This document shows positions 7,848-16,694 of a stretch of DNA of 64,000 nucleotides, piece by piece. The notes under the pieces are model-generated. The model saw only the letters and a program-made list of their open reading frames with translations. It was not told the origin of the DNA and made no database searches. This DNA comes from Methylococcales bacterium. Its GTDB lineage: Bacteria; Pseudomonadota; Gammaproteobacteria; Methylococcales; Methylomonadaceae. The translations under genes and the position numbers were made by a program. The stretch spans positions 101,600-165,599 of the forward strand of contig JAPLRR010000083.1 in NCBI GenBank assembly GCA_026399075.1. The letters run 5' to 3'. Every line of letters begins with the position of its first letter. Within the stretch, counting starts at the first letter, position 1.

Positions 7848-8959
7848 GGCGTTCTGACTTTATCTAACACGTGTATGGCCTTGGACGCTTTCATGATCAA
7901 GGCATAACTGACGCGCTCAAAAGGGCGGAAAATCATCAAGATACCCGCTTCTTCATCAGGCAGCGTGACCACTTCATTTTTGTGGGGGCTGAACGGGTCG
8001 GTGACAGTCCTACCTTTTTGGTAAACAGATAGCTCGTGGCCTACCAGCAGGCCATCCCGTGTGCCTTTGTCTATGACCACCACATTAAATTGTCCAATCT
8101 GGGAGACCCCACCCAGCACACTAATAATGCTGCCATTCACCACTTTATCAGGGGGTCTGGGGAAATAATTCAGCGTCACATCCGCTTCTGATTTGGGCAT
8201 GACCCTATCGCCTTTACGTATCTCAGAAGCCGAACTGGTGATGGACAAGGTCGCAGGGTCGCCTGTTTTTTGCAATATGGTGTCGGCGATAAACTCCGCC
8301 TCGTAACCCAAAATCTCTGAGGTTACCGCATCACGGTAGATCTGGCCTGCACGGTAAATGGTGTATAACTGGATGGCTGATTGCGGTATAGCCCGCACAT
8401 AAACTCTGTCACCTGCGCCAGCAACGATATGTTCCCCTGCAATATCGACCACATAAGGCGCGGTGTTGAGGTCAGTGTCGCCGACTACCTTCGGGGAACT
8501 TAAATATTGTGCTATGGAAGACGACGGGATAAGTTCAACGGCCTGATTTATTAAAGTTTCCCGTATACATGGCATAAGCTTGCCATCTTCGGTAACAGCA
8601 AATTGGCTGCGGCCATATTTAAGGTCTTCATCGGTAAGGACACAGGTATGGTTAGTGTCATAATAAGCTTGCGGTTCCGTCCTGGAAAGGCTCATCTGCG
8701 GCCGACCATTGACCATGGTCAAATATAGGGTGTCGCCGGGGTAGATCAAGTTGGGGTTGGCAATTTGGCTGTTGTCGCGCCACAGATCAGGCCATTGCCA
8801 GGGATGGTTTAAAAATCTGCCCGCGATATCCCACAAAGTGTCACCTTGGACGACGGTGTATTGGGCGGGATGGGCGGGGTTTAATTGTATTTCATCTGCC
8901 CATGAGCTTATGCTGATAAGCAGGGCTAGCATCAAACCTAAGAGTGTACGAAAAGCCAT
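7844..8959 (-). CDS. Exported LysM-domain protein
   Basis: A 371-residue protein with a signal peptide (MAFRTLLGLMLALL...SSWA, cleavage after SWADE is plausible) followed at once by a LysM peptidoglycan-binding domain ('YTVVQGDTLWDIAGRFL' to 'LIYPGDTLYL'). The remaining 280 residues are beta-rich and contain no catalytic motif that I recognise. This gene is commonly found between dprA and def in gammaproteobacteria, divergent from def. It is likely a periplasmic, cell-wall-bound protein. A good ribosome site (AGGAATCAAT before ATG) supports the start. Confidence 0.92.
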   Translation of the reverse strand: MAFRTLLGLMLALLISISSWADEIQLNPAHPAQYTVVQGDTLWDIAGRFLNHPWQWPDLWRDNSQIANPNLIYPGDTLYLTMVNGRPQMSLSRTEPQAYYDTNHTCVLTDEDLKYGRSQFAVTEDGKLMPCIRETLINQAVELIPSSSIAQYLSSPKVVGDTDLNTAPYVVDIAGEHIVAGAGDRVYVRAIPQSAIQLYTIYRAGQIYRDAVTSEILGYEAEFIADTILQKTGDPATLSITSSASEIRKGDRVMPKSEADVTLNYFPRPPDKVVNGSIISVLGGVSQIGQFNVVVIDKGTRDGLLVGHELSVYQKGRTVTDPFSPHKNEVVTLPDEEAGILMIFRPFERVSYALIMKASKAIHVLDKVRTP

Positions 8960-9055
8960 ATTGATTCCTGGGGGTCTTTTTTAGTCGTTAGCATTCAAAG
9001 TTTATAGGAATTCATATAGAATTCCAGCATTCAATTATATTTAGTGGTGAGTTTG

Positions 9056-9562
9056 TTGAGTATTTTAACGATTCTTGAGTTTCCAGACGAACGCTTGCGT
9101 AAAAAAGCCGCCGTAGTAAAAACAGTCGATGACAAAATCAGAAAACTGGCGGACGACATGCTGGAAACCATGTATGGCTCTAAAGGCGTTGGTTTGGCGG
9201 CGACCCAGGTCGATGTGCAATTGTCTGTTATAGTGATAGACATTAGTGAAGAAAAAGATGCCCCTATGGTTTTGATCAACCCGCAAATCCTCGAAAAAGA
9301 TGGGGTCAAAGAGTCCGAAGAAGGCTGTTTGTCTGTCCCCGGTTTTTTTGAAAAGGTCAATCGGGCAGAGCGGGTTAAGGTAAAAGCCTTGGACAGGACA
9401 GGCCAGCCTTTTGAATTTGAGGCCACGGAATTGCTGGCGGTGTGTGTGCAACATGAAATGGACCATTTAAACGGCAAGCTGTTTGTTGATTATATCTCTT
9501 CACTAAAAAGACAGCGCATCAAAAAGAAATTAGAAAAAATTCATAAAATGGAAAAAAGTTGA
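9056..9562 (+). CDS. def: Peptide deformylase
   Basis: Iron-dependent enzyme that removes the formyl group from new proteins. All three motifs are present: 'GVGLAATQ' (44-51), 'EGCLS' with metal-ligand Cys91, and 'HEMDH' (133-137) with the two His ligands and the catalytic Glu. The start is uncertain: in-frame GTG at 9044 and 9047 and TTG at 9053 and 9056 compete. I chose TTG 9056 because it gives the conserved N terminus [15 protein letters not shown] and has GGTGAG just upstream. The gene ends 2 bases before the fmt start and is divergent from the LysM gene, with its promoter in about 85 bases between them. Confidence 0.96.
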   Translation: MSILTILEFPDERLRKKAAVVKTVDDKIRKLADDMLETMYGSKGVGLAATQVDVQLSVIVIDISEEKDAPMVLINPQILEKDGVKESEEGCLSVPGFFEKVNRAERVKVKALDRTGQPFEFEATELLAVCVQHEMDHLNGKLFVDYISSLKRQRIKKKLEKIHKMEKS

Positions 9563-9564
9563 TC

Positions 9565-10488
9565 ATGAAGATTATTTTTGCCGGAACCCCGGATTTTGCC
9601 GTACCCAGTTTACAAACCTTGCTGGCTTCTGAACATGAAGTCTGCGCCGTATATACCCAACCCGACCGTCCTTCGGGCCGCGGTCGGCAAAGCCACGTCA
9701 GCCCTGTCAAAGCCTTGGCATCAGAACATAACATCCCGGTCTTGCAGCCTGCGACACTGAAAACCGAGGCAGACTTGCAGCAGCTAAAAGCCTTTGATGC
9801 TGACCTTATCGTGGTGGTCGCTTATGGGATGATTTTAACCCAAGCGGTTTTGGATGCGCCCCGTTACGGCTGCATCAATGTCCACGGATCTTTATTGCCG
9901 CGCTGGCGGGGTGCGGCCCCTATCCAGCGGGCGCTAATGGCCGGGGATGAAAAAACCGGTGTTACTTTGATGCAGATAGTCCACAAACTGGATGCAGGGG
10001 ACATGTTGCTTAAGGAAGAGTATGTTATCGGCCCTAACGACACTTCCAGTGATTTGTATGATAAATTGTCCCTATTGGGCGCCATCGGTTTGGACAAAGT
10101 GCTGGCTCAGATAGGGCAGGGGACGTTACATCCTGAGCCACAAGATGAAAGTTTGGTAACGTTTGCTGAAAAACTGTCAAAATCCGAAGCCTTGATCGAT
10201 TGGACACAAGCGGCCACCACTTTGGCCTTAAAAGTCCGGGGCCTGAACCCTTGGCCGGTGGCCGAAACCCGTTATCAAGACCAAGCCCTGCGTATCTGGC
10301 AGGCGGAAGCCTTGGCTATTGACACCGGCTTAAGCGCAGGTACAGTGAGTTGCCAGCAAAAAAACCTTGATGTGGCAACTGGCAACGGGGTGTTACGCTT
10401 GCTGGAAGTCCAATTGCCTGGTGGCAAGCGCATGGCCGCACAAGCGTTTTTAAATGCCCATAAGCTAGATGGAGTAAAACTTGGCTGA
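9565..10488 (+). CDS. fmt: Methionyl-tRNA formyltransferase
   Basis: Formylates initiator Met-tRNA using 10-formyl-tetrahydrofolate. The N-terminal Rossmann domain starts 'MKIIFAGTPDFAVPSL', and the family signature 'INVHGSLLPRWRGAAPIQRA' contains the catalytic Asn and His; the C-terminal beta-barrel includes 'VRGLNPWPVA'. About 307 residues, standard length. I start at ATG 9565 rather than an in-frame TTG at 9559, since the ATG gives the conserved first residue. def, fmt and rsmB form a typical operon; the fmt stop overlaps the rsmB start region by 8 bases. Confidence 0.97.
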   Translation: MKIIFAGTPDFAVPSLQTLLASEHEVCAVYTQPDRPSGRGRQSHVSPVKALASEHNIPVLQPATLKTEADLQQLKAFDADLIVVVAYGMILTQAVLDAPRYGCINVHGSLLPRWRGAAPIQRALMAGDEKTGVTLMQIVHKLDAGDMLLKEEYVIGPNDTSSDLYDKLSLLGAIGLDKVLAQIGQGTLHPEPQDESLVTFAEKLSKSEALIDWTQAATTLALKVRGLNPWPVAETRYQDQALRIWQAEALAIDTGLSAGTVSCQQKNLDVATGNGVLRLLEVQLPGGKRMAAQAFLNAHKLDGVKLG

Positions 10489-11782
10489 ACACCTAGTGAA
10501 CACACGATTAATCGCCGCCCGCGTGTTAACACGCATTATTCAGGACGGACAGTCCTTAACCTCCGCGCTGGATGCTGCGTTAGCCAGCGTAGAACCCAGC
10601 AAAGACCAAGCCTTTATCCAAGCTGTTTGCTATGGCGTATGCCGCAGCTACCAGCGTTTGGACTTTATCTTAAACCAATTGCTGACCAAACCGATCAAGG
10701 ACACTGAACTTAAAGCTTTGGCCTTAGTGGGTTTGTATCAACTCAGCTTTATGCGCGTCAAACCCCATGCGGCGGTTTCTGAAACCGTGTTGGCGACGGC
10801 CAAAAAACCTTGGGCCAAAGGTTTGATTAACGCCGTGTTGCGCAATTATCTTCGGGAGCAAGCCAAACTTGAAGCATTGGCAGATCAAGAAAAAACCGCA
10901 GCAAGCTGCCATCCGGCTTGGCTAATGGCTCTCGTTGAACAGGACTGGCCGGAACACGCCACGCAACTGTTCCATGAAAACAACCAACAAGCGCCCATGG
11001 CCTTGCGGGTAAATTTGGCGCGTGGCAGCCGCGAACACTATATACAGCTGTTGGCAGACCAAGTTTATCCGGCAATCGCTGCCGAACATTGCCCTAGTGG
11101 GCTGGTGTTGCTCAAGCCAGTTGCCGTGGAAGTATTGCCAGGCTTTGCCGACGGTTTGGTGTCGGTACAAGACACCGCCGCACAACTTGCCGCCTATTTG
11201 CTGGACGTTCAAGCCGGACAGCGGGTACTGGATGTCTGCGCCGCCCCTGGTGGCAAAGCCGCGCATATCTTGGAACACCAAACCCAGCTAAAAACCTTGG
11301 TGGCAGTTGACATTGATGCAGCCCGTTTACAGCGTGTCAGTGACGGCCTACAGCGCTTGCAATTGACCGCACAACTTACCTTGGGCGATGCCACCCAGCC
11401 CCAAACGTGGTGGGACGGGCAAACATTCGAGCGGATTTTATTGGATGCGCCCTGTTCTGCTTTAGGCGTTATCCGCCGCCATCCTGACATTAAATTGCTG
11501 CGCCGTGCCGATGACATTCCGGCCTTGCAAGCCTTGCAACAATCCATGTTGCGCGCCATCTGGCCCTTACTGGCCCCCGGCGGCATATTGCTATACGCCA
11601 CCTGTTCAATCTTAAAACAAGAAAACGAACAGCAAATCGCCACGTTTTTGGCAGACCATGCCGATGCCATAGAGCAACCCATAGCCGCCGACTGGGGGCT
11701 GGCAGGTTTACATGGACGGCAGATTCTGACGGGCGAGGCAGGTATGGATGGGTTTTATTATGCTAAGTTGCTTAAGGTTTGA
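10481..11782 (+). CDS. rsmB: 16S rRNA m5C967 methyltransferase
   Basis: RsmB (also Sun/Fmu) methylates C967 of 16S rRNA. The N-terminal NusB-like RNA-binding domain covers roughly residues 10-140. The SAM-binding motif is 'VLDVCAAPGGKAAHIL', and the two cysteines of m5C methyltransferases are in 'DAPCSALGV' and 'YATCS'. It is 433 residues, as in E. coli. The start is TTG at 10481, preceded by GGAG with 6-base spacing; a GTG at 10496 is the alternative. In many relatives other core genes follow, but here the next gene is an accessory ATPase. Confidence 0.96.
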   Translation: MAEHLVNTRLIAARVLTRIIQDGQSLTSALDAALASVEPSKDQAFIQAVCYGVCRSYQRLDFILNQLLTKPIKDTELKALALVGLYQLSFMRVKPHAAVSETVLATAKKPWAKGLINAVLRNYLREQAKLEALADQEKTAASCHPAWLMALVEQDWPEHATQLFHENNQQAPMALRVNLARGSREHYIQLLADQVYPAIAAEHCPSGLVLLKPVAVEVLPGFADGLVSVQDTAAQLAAYLLDVQAGQRVLDVCAAPGGKAAHILEHQTQLKTLVAVDIDAARLQRVSDGLQRLQLTAQLTLGDATQPQTWWDGQTFERILLDAPCSALGVIRRHPDIKLLRRADDIPALQALQQSMLRAIWPLLAPGGILLYATCSILKQENEQQIATFLADHADAIEQPIAADWGLAGLHGRQILTGEAGMDGFYYAKLLKV

Positions 11783-11905
11783 TTTAAAATGGCAACACAT
11801 AATCCTGTGCTAACTGCCGTTGTTCCAGTCCAACCATTAAAGTCCCTGTTATCTGGATTCCTCAGCGGCATAAGCCAACCCTTACCCTAAACCCAGAGTT
11901 TGCCC

Positions 11906-13186
11906 ATGTCAGCCCCTACCCAACGTGATTTGCTAAAAGCGTTTTTCAACAACTTGGATGATGAACCCTTAGAGCCTGATGACCCGTTTTATTATCCGTT
12001 TCTACAAGACACAGTGGATGATCCCATCGCCGAATTGGCTGAACGCATCAGTTTTAGCCAATCCCAAAGCGTCAATTTATTCACTGGGCAACGGGGTTGC
12101 GGCAAAAGCACCGAGTTCCGGCGCTTAAGAAAACAGCTGGAAGCCGACGATTGCGTCGTGTTTTTGCTCGATATGCGCGATTACATGAACCTAAGCACGG
12201 CTGTAGAAATCAGTGATTTTCTGATCTCCATCATGACGGCCTTAAGTGAGGCGGTCGAACTACGCTACCAGCAAGCACCGCAAAAACGTGGCTATATCGA
12301 ACGCCTGACTGAGCTGCTGACAAGCGATATTAAAGTTCCCGAGATAGACATTTGCGGTATCACCGCCTCGCTTAAAGAAGACCCTAGCTTTAAAAAACAG
12401 CTGCAACAAGGTTTACAAGGCCATTTGGCAAAAATCGTTAAAGAGGCCCACGGTTTTGCCCAAGAGGTGGTGGCCCTTGTCCGCAAAGCAACCGCCGATG
12501 ACCACAAAAAAATCGTGGTGTTGGTCGATTCGGTGGAACAACTGCGCGGCGTGGGCGCAGATGGCGCGAATGAAGTTTATAAAAGCGTAGAAAACCTATT
12601 TTCTGGTCATGCCAGCAGCTTACAAATTCCGATGCTGCATATTGTTTACACCATCCCGCCGTATTTAACGCCTTTAGCCCCTGGCTTAGGGCGGTTATTA
12701 GGCTGCAATTTAGGCTGCACCTTGCCTTGTGTGCATGTACAACAAAGAGATGACCTAACCCCTGATGCTGATGGCTTAGCCATCATGCGCACACTGATCG
12801 CCAGACGTTGTCCAGTCGAAAGTTCAAGCTTGTTTGCCCAAGCACAGTTAGACCAGCTTGCTATCGCTTCGGGCGGCGATTTACGCGAATTTTTTCGGCT
12901 AATCCGTGACAGTTTAATCAAATCGAGTTCCGGCGGCGTTTATCCCGTGCCAGACGCGGTAATCCAGCGCACCTTAAACCACGCCCGACGCGAAATGTTG
13001 CCCATTGCTGAAGACGACAAAGTTTGGCTGAAAAAAATACACACATCCAAAACCGCCGAACTCACGGCTATAGAAGAACTCCCCACCTTGGCGCGGTTTT
13101 TTGACTGCAAACTGGTGTTGAATTACCGCAATGGCGAAGATTGGTACGATGTGCACCCGTTAATCCGGGATGAAGTCAGACGCTAA
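11906..13186 (+). CDS. P-loop ATPase of a two-gene ATPase/TPR module
   Basis: A 426-residue soluble protein with an intact Walker A ('GQRGCGKS', residues 61-68) and a Walker B-like strand ('VVLVDSVE', 204-211). The layout is like STAND/AAA_16 regulators: a short N-terminal part, the nucleotide-binding core, then a helical section with 'ASGGDLREFFRLIRDS' similar to the lid region of such ATPases. No TIR, nuclease or membrane effector domain is visible. The C-terminal 'YDVHPLIRDEVRR' is followed after only 2 bases by the TPR gene, so the two are cotranslated. By analogy the ATPase would be a switch and the TPR partner the sensor. Defence or regulation is inference. Confidence 0.8.
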   Translation: MSAPTQRDLLKAFFNNLDDEPLEPDDPFYYPFLQDTVDDPIAELAERISFSQSQSVNLFTGQRGCGKSTEFRRLRKQLEADDCVVFLLDMRDYMNLSTAVEISDFLISIMTALSEAVELRYQQAPQKRGYIERLTELLTSDIKVPEIDICGITASLKEDPSFKKQLQQGLQGHLAKIVKEAHGFAQEVVALVRKATADDHKKIVVLVDSVEQLRGVGADGANEVYKSVENLFSGHASSLQIPMLHIVYTIPPYLTPLAPGLGRLLGCNLGCTLPCVHVQQRDDLTPDADGLAIMRTLIARRCPVESSSLFAQAQLDQLAIASGGDLREFFRLIRDSLIKSSSGGVYPVPDAVIQRTLNHARREMLPIAEDDKVWLKKIHTSKTAELTAIEELPTLARFFDCKLVLNYRNGEDWYDVHPLIRDEVRR

Positions 13187-13188
13187 GC

Positions 13189-15021
13189 ATGTCCCCCGAA
13201 CGCCAATTAACCGCCGAAGAAGAAAACCAATGGCAAGAGCTGAGCCGCCATATTGAATGGGCTAAGCGCTTTAGCCTGATCGTATTGTTTGTTGAAGATA
13301 GTTTGCTGGCGGCGGTGTTTTTGCAACGCTTACAACAGCACATACAAGGCCGGGTCAGCAAGCTGCATATCATCAAACCCAGCCAGCCGGACAACTTGGC
13401 GGCGTTTGTGTTTAAGGAACTGCGGCTAGGGCAAATCCCCCATGCGCTAGTCCCCCGCTGGCTAGAGCTGCACCAACACCGCACCCCCGAATGGCAACGC
13501 GCCATCGATAATTTTTTCGCCCGCTTTAACGAACGCCGCGACCTGATCCGCCGCGATTACCCGTGTCCGTTTATCATCTTATTGCCCTTAGCGTATAAAT
13601 CGCGCTTACGCGAAATCGCCCCCGATTTATGGTCAGTACGCACGTTTACCGACGAACTGCATCCTGCCCCGCCTAGCCCGCCCACACCGCTGCCGCTGCC
13701 AACCTTAGTCGCCGAACCTATTGTCGCCACGCTAGACGTAGACGCACTAGCCTTAAAAGAACCCGCTATCCGCGAATGGCAACGCGTCAAAGGGCTGGCT
13801 ATGGCGGATAGGGAATGGTTTTTGGTGTTGGTCAATGCCTTTGCTGCCGCTTTTGAAGCGGGTTTTTATCCCTTGGCCTTGGGTTTGGCACTGCAGTTGG
13901 TGGGGTTGGCTGATAAGCTGCTAAGGGAAGACAGTGATGATGTTATCAACATAGAAAACGCTGGCTTTGCATTACGACGCTTAGGGGACATACAACAAGC
14001 CACAGGCCATTATGATGAAGCTTATCAGGCTTTTAAACAGAGTGAACAACTGGGTCGTGCTTGGTTAAGCTGCGAGCCAGAAAATGCCTATGCTTTGCGG
14101 GCATTAAGTGTGTCGTTAGAGAATGTTGCGGATATAGATCGGATTTTAGGCCGTTATGATGCCGCAGTCATGGGCTACCAAGACAGTTTGCAGCTGTTCC
14201 GCGAATTACAAACCTGTTTGGGAGCTACGCCTGAAGTGTTGCGGGGTTTAAGTGTATCGTTAGAGAAAGTAGCTGATATGGACGCACTATTAGGCCACTT
14301 TGAGGTGGCTTTAACAGGCTATAAAGAAAGCTTGCAGCTATGCCGCGAATTACAAGTTCAGTTAGGGGACACACCGCAAGTGTTACGCGATTTAAGCGTT
14401 TCCTTAAATAAAACAGCAGATGTTGAACAACGCTTAGGCTGTTATGAAGCCGCCTTAACAGCTTATAACGAAAGCTTGCAATTACGTCGGCTTTTACAAA
14501 CCCGCTTAGGCGACACCCCGCAAGTGTTACGCGATTTAAGTGCTTCGTTGGATAGAACGGCAGATGCTGAACAGCACGTAGGTCGTTATGAAGCCGCTTT
14601 AACACGTTATGACGAAAGCTTGCAACTACGACGCGTGTTACAAAACCGACTAGGCGACACTTCGCAAGTATTACGCGACTTGAGCGTTTCCTTGAATAAA
14701 ACCGCCGATGTTGAACGGCATTTAGGCCATTATGAAGCCGCCTTATTAAACTACAATGAAAGCTTGCAACTCTTCCGCGAACTCAAAGCACGCTTAGGCG
14801 ACACCCCCGAAGTGCTGAGGGATTTAACGATTGCCTTAGAAAACTTAGGCGATTGCGAAACCAGCTTAGGCCACACATCAGCCGCCTTAGCCGCCTACCA
14901 AGAATGTTTGCCGCTATTGGAACGCCTACAAGCCACCCAAGGATATGACCAATACTCACCCCGCATTGCCGACATCAAAGCCAAAATGGCTGAATTGACA
15001 GGCCGGAATAAGGCAGTTTGA
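13189..15021 (+). CDS. TPR-repeat protein, partner of the upstream ATPase
   Basis: A 610-residue protein in three parts. Residues 1-160 form an unnamed domain ('WAKRFSLIVLFVEDSLLAAV', then 'NERRDLIRRDYPCPFIIL' and 'APDLWSVRTF') that resembles the N-terminal segments of STAND-type proteins but has no Walker A. A proline-rich linker follows (about 161-175). From about 235 on there are six to seven tetratricopeptide-like repeats of exactly 48 residues with the pattern 'LGDTPxVLRDLSVSLNK' and 'LGxYEAALxxYNESLQL'. TPR arrays are protein-binding surfaces. The start ATG lies 2 bases after the ATPase stop. Likely forms a complex with that ATPase; actual target unknown. Confidence 0.8.
   Translation: MSPERQLTAEEENQWQELSRHIEWAKRFSLIVLFVEDSLLAAVFLQRLQQHIQGRVSKLHIIKPSQPDNLAAFVFKELRLGQIPHALVPRWLELHQHRTPEWQRAIDNFFARFNERRDLIRRDYPCPFIILLPLAYKSRLREIAPDLWSVRTFTDELHPAPPSPPTPLPLPTLVAEPIVATLDVDALALKEPAIREWQRVKGLAMADREWFLVLVNAFAAAFEAGFYPLALGLALQLVGLADKLLREDSDDVINIENAGFALRRLGDIQQATGHYDEAYQAFKQSEQLGRAWLSCEPENAYALRALSVSLENVADIDRILGRYDAAVMGYQDSLQLFRELQTCLGATPEVLRGLSVSLEKVADMDALLGHFEVALTGYKESLQLCRELQVQLGDTPQVLRDLSVSLNKTADVEQRLGCYEAALTAYNESLQLRRLLQTRLGDTPQVLRDLSASLDRTADAEQHVGRYEAALTRYDESLQLRRVLQNRLGDTSQVLRDLSVSLNKTADVERHLGHYEAALLNYNESLQLFRELKARLGDTPEVLRDLTIALENLGDCETSLGHTSAALAAYQECLPLLERLQATQGYDQYSPRIADIKAKMAELTGRNKAV
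14218..14937 (+). repeat. Tandem 144-bp repeats inside the TPR gene
   Basis: Five successive units begin at 14218, 14362, 14506, 14650 and 14794, spaced exactly 144 bases (48 codons). The middle copies are also similar at DNA level, for example around 'gacaccccgcaagtgttacg', showing recent duplication or gene conversion within the array. Such arrays can change copy number. Confidence 0.85.
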
Positions 15022-15163
15022 ACGCAAGTGAAAACGGGCATTTCCGGCACACCGCGCAACCGATACGCCCACTGCCCCGGAAACGCCGCTTTTCGCTCCC
15101 ACTCAAAGCAGCTTATTCTGGCCTACAAGGCTAAACACCCGATAAGCAAATTTTTAAAAGCAC

Positions 15164-15508
15164 ATGAAGCAAGTGACTGAATTAGAATGGAATGAAGCAT
15201 GGTCTACGTCTGGATATTTAATACAACTTTGTCAGCTTCCCTATTCCGTAAAGGAAATAGAAAGCCTATTTTCTCTTTCATCTTTTGAATATACTGAGGA
15301 TGGATTGGGAACTTGTTTCGGTATTTATATTTCGATTGAAGACCAGTTGTGTTTTTTACTTGGTTTTCATGACAAAGAAGATAAAACCCATTCTGTATTG
15401 GTTCAAGTAAAGAATTTTGAAAGTAACTTGCCTAGCTTGTTAAATAAACTCTGTCAAGAATTTAAAGTAAACGAAAACTCTCTAATCTGGGTAAATTTAG
15501 ACTTGTAG
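15164..15508 (+). CDS. Hypothetical 114-residue acidic protein
   Basis: I do not recognise this protein. It is acidic and rich in Glu, Leu and Phe, with no signal peptide, membrane segment or known motif ('ELEWNEAWSTSGYLIQLC', 'LGTCFGIYISIEDQLCFLLG'). Its base composition is visibly more AT-rich than its neighbours, suggesting recent acquisition. Size, acidity and isolation resemble immunity or antitoxin-like proteins, but no toxin gene is beside it. It lies 142 bases after the TPR gene and 126 bases before ribF, so it could also be an accessory part of the ATPase/TPR module. Confidence 0.55.
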   Translation: MKQVTELEWNEAWSTSGYLIQLCQLPYSVKEIESLFSLSSFEYTEDGLGTCFGIYISIEDQLCFLLGFHDKEDKTHSVLVQVKNFESNLPSLLNKLCQEFKVNENSLIWVNLDL

Positions 15509-15634
15509 CGCGTAGACTGGAATAAGGTCTAAAATCAGCTACAACTACGCAGTAGAAAATTTCCCCTCACAATGACTCCCCCATTTACCCCTTGCCCATG
15601 TTAAAATAAAAATCTTTGTGTTATTTAAGGCATC

Positions 15635-16579
15635 ATGCGTTTAATTAGAGGCTTATCCCATCTAGGGCCGTTTAAAAACGGTTGTGTACTGACTATCGGC
15701 AATTTTGACGGTTTGCATTTGGGCCATAGGGCGGTGATTAAAAAATTGGCTGAACGTGGCGCGGCCTTGGGTTTGCCTGTAGTGACCATGACGTTTGAGC
15801 CGCAGCCCTTGGAATATTTTTTGGGCGACAATTCGCCTTCGCGCTTGATGCGGCTGCGCGAAAAAGTGATTGAGTTTGCTAAATTGCCGGTTGATAACTT
15901 GCTAGTGGTTAAATTTAACCGTGATTTTGCCAATTATGATGCCGAGCAATTTATTGGTGAGGTGTTGATCAATAAGCTCAACATCAAGCATTTGGTGGTG
16001 GGTGATGATTTTCACTTTGGCAAAGCCCGTCGCGGCAATTTTGCTATGCTGAAAGAGCATGGCCTACGCCACGGGTTTAGTGTCGAAGATACCGGCACTT
16101 ATTTATTGGACGGGCTGCGGATTAGCAGCACAGAAATTCGGGATGCCTTGGCTGTTGGCGATTTGGCCAAAGCGGAGGCGATGCTGGGCCACCCTTATTC
16201 GGTGTGTGGCCGGGTTGGGCATGGTGACAAACGTGGCCGCACTATCGGTTATCCTACCGCCAATATTCGTTTGTTCAGGAAAAACACCCCGGTGAATGGT
16301 GTGTTCGCGGTCACCATGACCGGGCTGGATGGCAATGAATACCAAGGCATTGCCAATGTCGGCACTAGGCCGACGTTTGTGGGTGGTAGCAAGGCGATCC
16401 TGGAAACCCATTTGTTTGATTTTAATAAGGACATTTACGGGCATTATGTGGAGGTGCATTTTATCCAAAAAATCAGGGACGAAGTGCGGTTTGACTCATT
16501 GGAAGATCTCACCGCACAGATTAAAAATGATGTGCTGGAGGCGAAAAGAATTTTTGCTGCTAAGGGTGGCGGGGTGTAG
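15635..16579 (+). CDS. ribF: Bifunctional riboflavin kinase/FAD synthetase
   Basis: Makes FMN from riboflavin and then FAD. The N-terminal FAD synthetase domain has the nucleotidyltransferase signature 'GNFDGLHLGHRAV', and 'LRISSTEIRDAL' corresponds to the ISSTxIR motif. The C-terminal riboflavin kinase domain has 'RTIGYPTANI' and the closing 'KIRDEVRFDSLEDL'. It is 314 residues, the usual length. It precedes ileS and lspA, a conserved gammaproteobacterial order. Confidence 0.97.
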   Translation: MRLIRGLSHLGPFKNGCVLTIGNFDGLHLGHRAVIKKLAERGAALGLPVVTMTFEPQPLEYFLGDNSPSRLMRLREKVIEFAKLPVDNLLVVKFNRDFANYDAEQFIGEVLINKLNIKHLVVGDDFHFGKARRGNFAMLKEHGLRHGFSVEDTGTYLLDGLRISSTEIRDALAVGDLAKAEAMLGHPYSVCGRVGHGDKRGRTIGYPTANIRLFRKNTPVNGVFAVTMTGLDGNEYQGIANVGTRPTFVGGSKAILETHLFDFNKDIYGHYVEVHFIQKIRDEVRFDSLEDLTAQIKNDVLEAKRIFAAKGGGV

Positions 16580-16694
16580 CGACTTTACTAACCCTAAGCA
16601 GGTGTCCACATGAGCCAACCCTTTAAGATTTAAACATTAAGCCCAAATCAAAACGATAGGCGCGATAACCCAAGGTTTTGCAGAGAAAAACATT

